From CAZEYT01 sp964516295 (GTDB lineage: Bacteria; Verrucomicrobiota; Verrucomicrobiia; Chthoniobacterales; Terrimicrobiaceae): 18,496 nt of DNA. The position numbers and the translations under genes are program-made. The stretch covers positions 1 through 18,496 of the forward strand of contig CAZEYT010000053.1 of assembly GCA_964516295.1 (NCBI GenBank), given 5' to 3'. Under the pieces are notes generated by a model. That model made no database searches. It was not told the origin of the DNA and was given only the letters and a program-made list of their open reading frames with translations. Shown piece after piece: positions 15,397-18,496 of the stretch. The first letter of the stretch is position 1, and every line of letters starts with the position of its first letter.

Positions 15397-16755
15397 ATGT
15401 CGCCCACGCTGCTCATCGTCGACGACGAAAAGAACACGCGCGACGGCCTGAGGCACGCGCTTGACGGGGAATTTGACGTGTACGTCGCTTCCGATATCGA
15501 TGGGGCCCTGTCGACGGCCGACACGGTCGCCGTCGACGTGGTTCTGACCGATCTCCGGTTGGGAGCGGACGATGGGATGGAATTGATCGAGCGTCTGCTG
15601 AAACTCCCCAAGCCGCCGATCTGCATCATGATGACGGCTTATGGATCCGTCGACACCGCGGTCGAGGCGATGAAACGCGGGGCCTACGATTTTGTTACGA
15701 AACCGGTCAATATCGACCGGGTCGAGATTCTCATCAAACGAGCGTTGCGGGAGCGTGAGATGCGGCGGGAGAATCGCGAGCTTCGCCAGCAGGTCGAAAG
15801 CCAGTCCCGACTGGAGGGCATGATCGGCCGCTCGCCGGCGATGGTGGAAGTTTTCGAAACCATCAAGCAGGTCGCGCCTTCCAAAGCGACGGTCTTGATT
15901 GAAGGTGAGAGCGGAACCGGCAAAGAGCTGGCCGCCCGCGCCATTCACCATCTGAGTCCCCGCGGCTCTGCGAAATTTCTCGCGGTCCATTGCGCTGCCC
16001 TCACGCCCGAGCTCCTTGCGAGTGAGCTTTTCGGGCACGAGAAAGGCGCGTTTACCGGCGCGTTTGAGCGGCGCATCGGACGGTTTGAGCAGGCCCGCGG
16101 CGGCACGCTTTTCCTCGACGAAATCGGCGAGATCGACGCCGCCACCCAGGTCAAGATCCTCCGTGTGCTTGGCGAACACACGTTCGAGCGCGTCGGCGGC
16201 AGCCAGACGATTCAGACCGACGTGCGCCTCGTCGCTGCGACAAACAAAAACCTCGCCCGCCTGGTCGCCGACGGAAAGTTTCGCGACGACCTTTACTTTC
16301 GCCTTCACGTTGTTCCGATCACGATGCCGCCCCTCCGGGAGCGCAAGGTGGACATCCCTCTCCTCGTCGAATCCTTCCTCAAAGCCTCTGCCGCCGAGAA
16401 CAGCAAACCCCACCGAGAACTCACGCCCGATGCGATGGCGGCCATCCTTGATTATGACTGGCCGGGCAATGTGCGCGAGCTTCGCACGGCCATTGAGCAC
16501 GGGGTCGTCATGGCTACCGGCCCGCTCATTTCCGTCCGCGACCTCCCCGCCACCCTTCGGACCACCGCTGGAGCACCACCCGTTGCAGACTCCGGATTAA
16601 ATTTGCATGAAACGGAAACTGCCCTTATCCTGCGCGCCCTTGAGGATTGTGGAGGAAATCGGACCTCGGCTGCTGAGAAGTTGGGCATCAGCCGGAGAAC
16701 TCTCCACCGGCGCCTCAACGAACTCAATATTTCGAAACGCAGAAAACCCTCCTAA
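15397..16755 (+). CDS. NtrC-family sigma-54 activating response regulator
   Basis: A 452-residue three-domain regulator, normal for the NtrC group. The receiver domain (1-120) has the acidic pair D9-D10, the phosphorylation site D52, T80 and K102. The AAA+ domain has Walker A GESGTGKE (170-177), the GAFTGA loop at 217-222 that contacts sigma-54, Walker B FLDE with D241-E242, and the arginine-rich DDLYFRL..PPLRERKVDI region. A Fis-type helix-turn-helix (NRTSAAEKLGISRRTLHRRL, 421-440) binds DNA. All residues needed to be phosphorylated and to activate sigma-54 RNA polymerase are present. No partner histidine kinase is encoded in the window, so it may be an orphan or partnered elsewhere. It sits between the secreted protein gene and the glycosyltransferase gene with 15- and 7-base spacers. 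Its targets are unknown. Confidence 0.94.
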   Translation: MSPTLLIVDDEKNTRDGLRHALDGEFDVYVASDIDGALSTADTVAVDVVLTDLRLGADDGMELIERLLKLPKPPICIMMTAYGSVDTAVEAMKRGAYDFVTKPVNIDRVEILIKRALREREMRRENRELRQQVESQSRLEGMIGRSPAMVEVFETIKQVAPSKATVLIEGESGTGKELAARAIHHLSPRGSAKFLAVHCAALTPELLASELFGHEKGAFTGAFERRIGRFEQARGGTLFLDEIGEIDAATQVKILRVLGEHTFERVGGSQTIQTDVRLVAATNKNLARLVADGKFRDDLYFRLHVVPITMPPLRERKVDIPLLVESFLKASAAENSKPHRELTPDAMAAILDYDWPGNVRELRTAIEHGVVMATGPLISVRDLPATLRTTAGAPPVADSGLNLHETETALILRALEDCGGNRTSAAEKLGISRRTLHRRLNELNISKRRKPS

Positions 16756-16762
16756 ATAAACC

Positions 16763-18481
16763 ATGGCTGCCACCGGAGAAGTCGGCGTACAGACGGCTGT
16801 TCACTCACTCGAACAGGGAAAACTTGCCCCCATTGTGCGGGGAGCGATGTTTGCGGTTTTGATCGTCGCCCTCGTGCTGCTTTACCTTTTTGTCCAGTTC
16901 CGTGGGTTTTCCACGGTCACCGCGATGGACCAGGGACAGATCGCAAGAAACATCGCCGCGGGGAAGGGTTTCTCCACCCAATTCATTCGCCCGCTCGCCA
17001 TTTGGCAACTCGAGCAGGCCAACAAACCGATCCCCACCGAGAACTTCCCGGATTTCTACCAGTCCCCGTTGAACCCCTTGGTTAACGCCCTCCCGCTTTC
17101 GTTCATCAAGTCCTCATGGAAAATGACGCCGACCGACTTGGTCTATGCCGGAGACCGTGTTATTGCCGCGGTGGCCATCCTGTTTTTCCTGCTCTCGGTG
17201 GCGGTCTGGTATTTCGTCGGGGCGCGCCTCTTTGATGGAAAACTCGCGTTGATCGGGTGTGCGATCATCCTCCTCACGGACATGATGTGGCAGTTTTCGC
17301 TCTCCGGGCTGCCACAGATGTTGATGCTGTTCCTGTTTTCCGGTGCGATCTGGCTCACGCTTTATGCGATGTCCCGCCGCGACCAGCTCGTCGTGGTCCT
17401 CGGCTCTTTGTTCGGGGCCGGGACTCTTTTCGGGCTCATGATTCTTGCCCACGGTCTGGCCTTTTGGATCTTTGCCGGGTGGTTGGTCTTCGCCCTCGTT
17501 TACTTCCAACCGAGGGGTCTCACTGGCTTGGCCGCGCTGGCGGCGATGTTCCTCGTCGTCCTTCCCTGGATGGTCCGGACGTATTCGGTCTCCGGAAATC
17601 CTTTCGGCCTCGCTGTCTATGCCGCGCTGGCCGTGGGCTCTCCCGAGGAGGGTTATCTCCGCTCGATGCAGGATGCTCCACGCGTGAGCGGCTCGGGGCT
17701 CTTCGCTCAAATGAAAGCCGGGATCTCTGCGCAGGTGGAAGGCATTTTTTCCTTCATCGGGATGAACCTCGCCGCCGCCGCGTTTTTCCTCGCCCTGCTA
17801 CATCCCTTTCGCTCGCAGAGGACCTCGCTTTTCCGATGGTGCGTCCTACTCATGTGGCTCGGTGCTGTCTTTGGCATGGGAGCGTACGGCATCAGCGGCG
17901 TTGTTTCCTCGAACCAACTCCACGTTCTCTTCATCCCGCTCTTCGTCTTCTATGGGCTCGCCTTTCTCATGGTTCTCTGGAGCCGATGGGAACTGGGGTA
18001 CCCGATCTTCCGAATCATCTTCATTTCCGTGGTCGTTTTTCTGTGCTCCGTCCCTCTCCTGCTGACCCTGTTCGCCGGTCGGGGTGGTGCCATCAACTGG
18101 CCGCCGTACGTTCCGCCGTTCATTGGCGTCTTGGGCGATTGGTTTGAGGAAGATGAGATTATCTCTTCCGACATGCCTTGGGCCGTCGCTTGGTATGCGC
18201 AACGCAAGTCGCTCCTCCTGCCGGACACGGTCAAGACATTCAACGAAATCAACGACTACCGCCGCCTTGGTAATCCCATCAGCGGACTTTATCTGACCCC
18301 GATCACCGGAAACCAAAGGCTCTTTGCGGATATCTACAAAGGGGCCTATCGCGAGTGGGCCTTGCTCATCACCCGTCCGCCACGGGTAGACGGATTTGCT
18401 CTTCCTTTCTACACAGCCCTCCCGATCGAAGGCGAGTGTATCATCTTCGCCGACCGGGATCGTTGGAACCGACGTGAGTGA
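16763..18481 (+). CDS. Polytopic GT-C-type membrane glycosyltransferase (ArnT/PMT-like)
   Basis: A 572-residue inner-membrane protein with about 10-11 hydrophobic segments (near 28-46, 133-153, 161-176, 183-202, 209-247, 254-272, 335-352, 363-385, 391-410 and 420-440). After the first segment comes the periplasmic loop with AMDQGQIARNIAAGKGF, where D56 is the expected catalytic or metal-binding acid of GT-C enzymes, followed by QSPLNPLVNAL, the equivalent of the family's SPLYP turn. The C-terminal 125 residues look soluble, with SSDMPWAVAWYAQRKSLLLP, a motif typical of this group. Such enzymes move a sugar from a polyprenyl-phosphate donor to lipid, protein or glycan on the outer side of the membrane. 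Donor and acceptor cannot be read from sequence. The start is 7 bases after the regulator stop, so the two are probably co-transcribed. The gene is complete; only 15 bases follow it. Confidence 0.8.
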   Translation: MAATGEVGVQTAVHSLEQGKLAPIVRGAMFAVLIVALVLLYLFVQFRGFSTVTAMDQGQIARNIAAGKGFSTQFIRPLAIWQLEQANKPIPTENFPDFYQSPLNPLVNALPLSFIKSSWKMTPTDLVYAGDRVIAAVAILFFLLSVAVWYFVGARLFDGKLALIGCAIILLTDMMWQFSLSGLPQMLMLFLFSGAIWLTLYAMSRRDQLVVVLGSLFGAGTLFGLMILAHGLAFWIFAGWLVFALVYFQPRGLTGLAALAAMFLVVLPWMVRTYSVSGNPFGLAVYAALAVGSPEEGYLRSMQDAPRVSGSGLFAQMKAGISAQVEGIFSFIGMNLAAAAFFLALLHPFRSQRTSLFRWCVLLMWLGAVFGMGAYGISGVVSSNQLHVLFIPLFVFYGLAFLMVLWSRWELGYPIFRIIFISVVVFLCSVPLLLTLFAGRGGAINWPPYVPPFIGVLGDWFEEDEIISSDMPWAVAWYAQRKSLLLPDTVKTFNEINDYRRLGNPISGLYLTPITGNQRLFADIYKGAYREWALLITRPPRVDGFALPFYTALPIEGECIIFADRDRWNRRE

Positions 18482-18496
18482 TTTTCTCCTCCCGGG

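Noticed and set aside
14473..16500. A 675-codon minus-strand open frame opposite the secreted protein and regulator genes
   Set aside because: Crosses two well-supported plus-strand genes and has no recognisable motif; an antisense shadow of biased codon use.

Overview
The window is GC-rich bacterial chromosome, tightly packed with protein genes and with no gap above about 100 bases. The gene content points to the Planctomycetes-Verrucomicrobia-Chlamydiae group, most likely a verrucomicrobium: a membrane-anchored DUF4159 protein, a secreted Sm-like 'LKDGR' protein, lipoprotein enzymes, a verrucomicrobial-looking GT-C membrane glycosyltransferase, and few clear Shine-Dalgarno sites. This assignment is inference from protein character, not from a marker gene. 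No RNA gene, insertion sequence, CRISPR array or prophage was seen.

Region 1 (1-5677) holds envelope and replication genes: the C-terminal end of a penicillin-binding transpeptidase (cut by the left edge), a membrane-anchored DUF4159 protein, and a full-length DNA polymerase III alpha subunit (dnaE) with an apparently intact PHP metal site.

Region 2 (about 5715-11986) is the most interesting part. It is a translationally coupled four-gene cassette: a circularly permuted ATP-grasp/alpha-E fusion, two transglutaminase-like cysteine proteins, and a DUF2126 putative amidoligase. The genes overlap by a few bases at every junction (11 bases, then ATGA, then ATGA). Comparative genomics has predicted that such sets make or modify peptides through amide-bond formation, but the product is unknown. 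Three points stand out here. The ATP-grasp domain seems to have lost several acidic or polar residues that I recall as typical. The transglutaminase and DUF2126 parts, often one polypeptide, are separate. An A8 run just before their junction is positioned so that a -1 slip would join them. Two small lipoprotein genes follow in the same direction (12011-12298 and 12351-13094); the second is built from two copies of one roughly 90-residue unit.

Region 3 (13107-14420, minus strand) is a family GH1 beta-glycosidase with a lipoprotein signal, convergent with the second lipoprotein gene. Region 4 (14479-18481, plus strand) starts divergently 58 bases away. It encodes a secreted protein of unknown function, an NtrC-type sigma-54 activator with an intact GAFTGA loop, and a polytopic GT-C-type glycosyltransferase, separated by 15 and 7 bases and so probably co-transcribed. 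The general theme is envelope and periplasm biology, with peptide and glycan modification, around one core replication gene.
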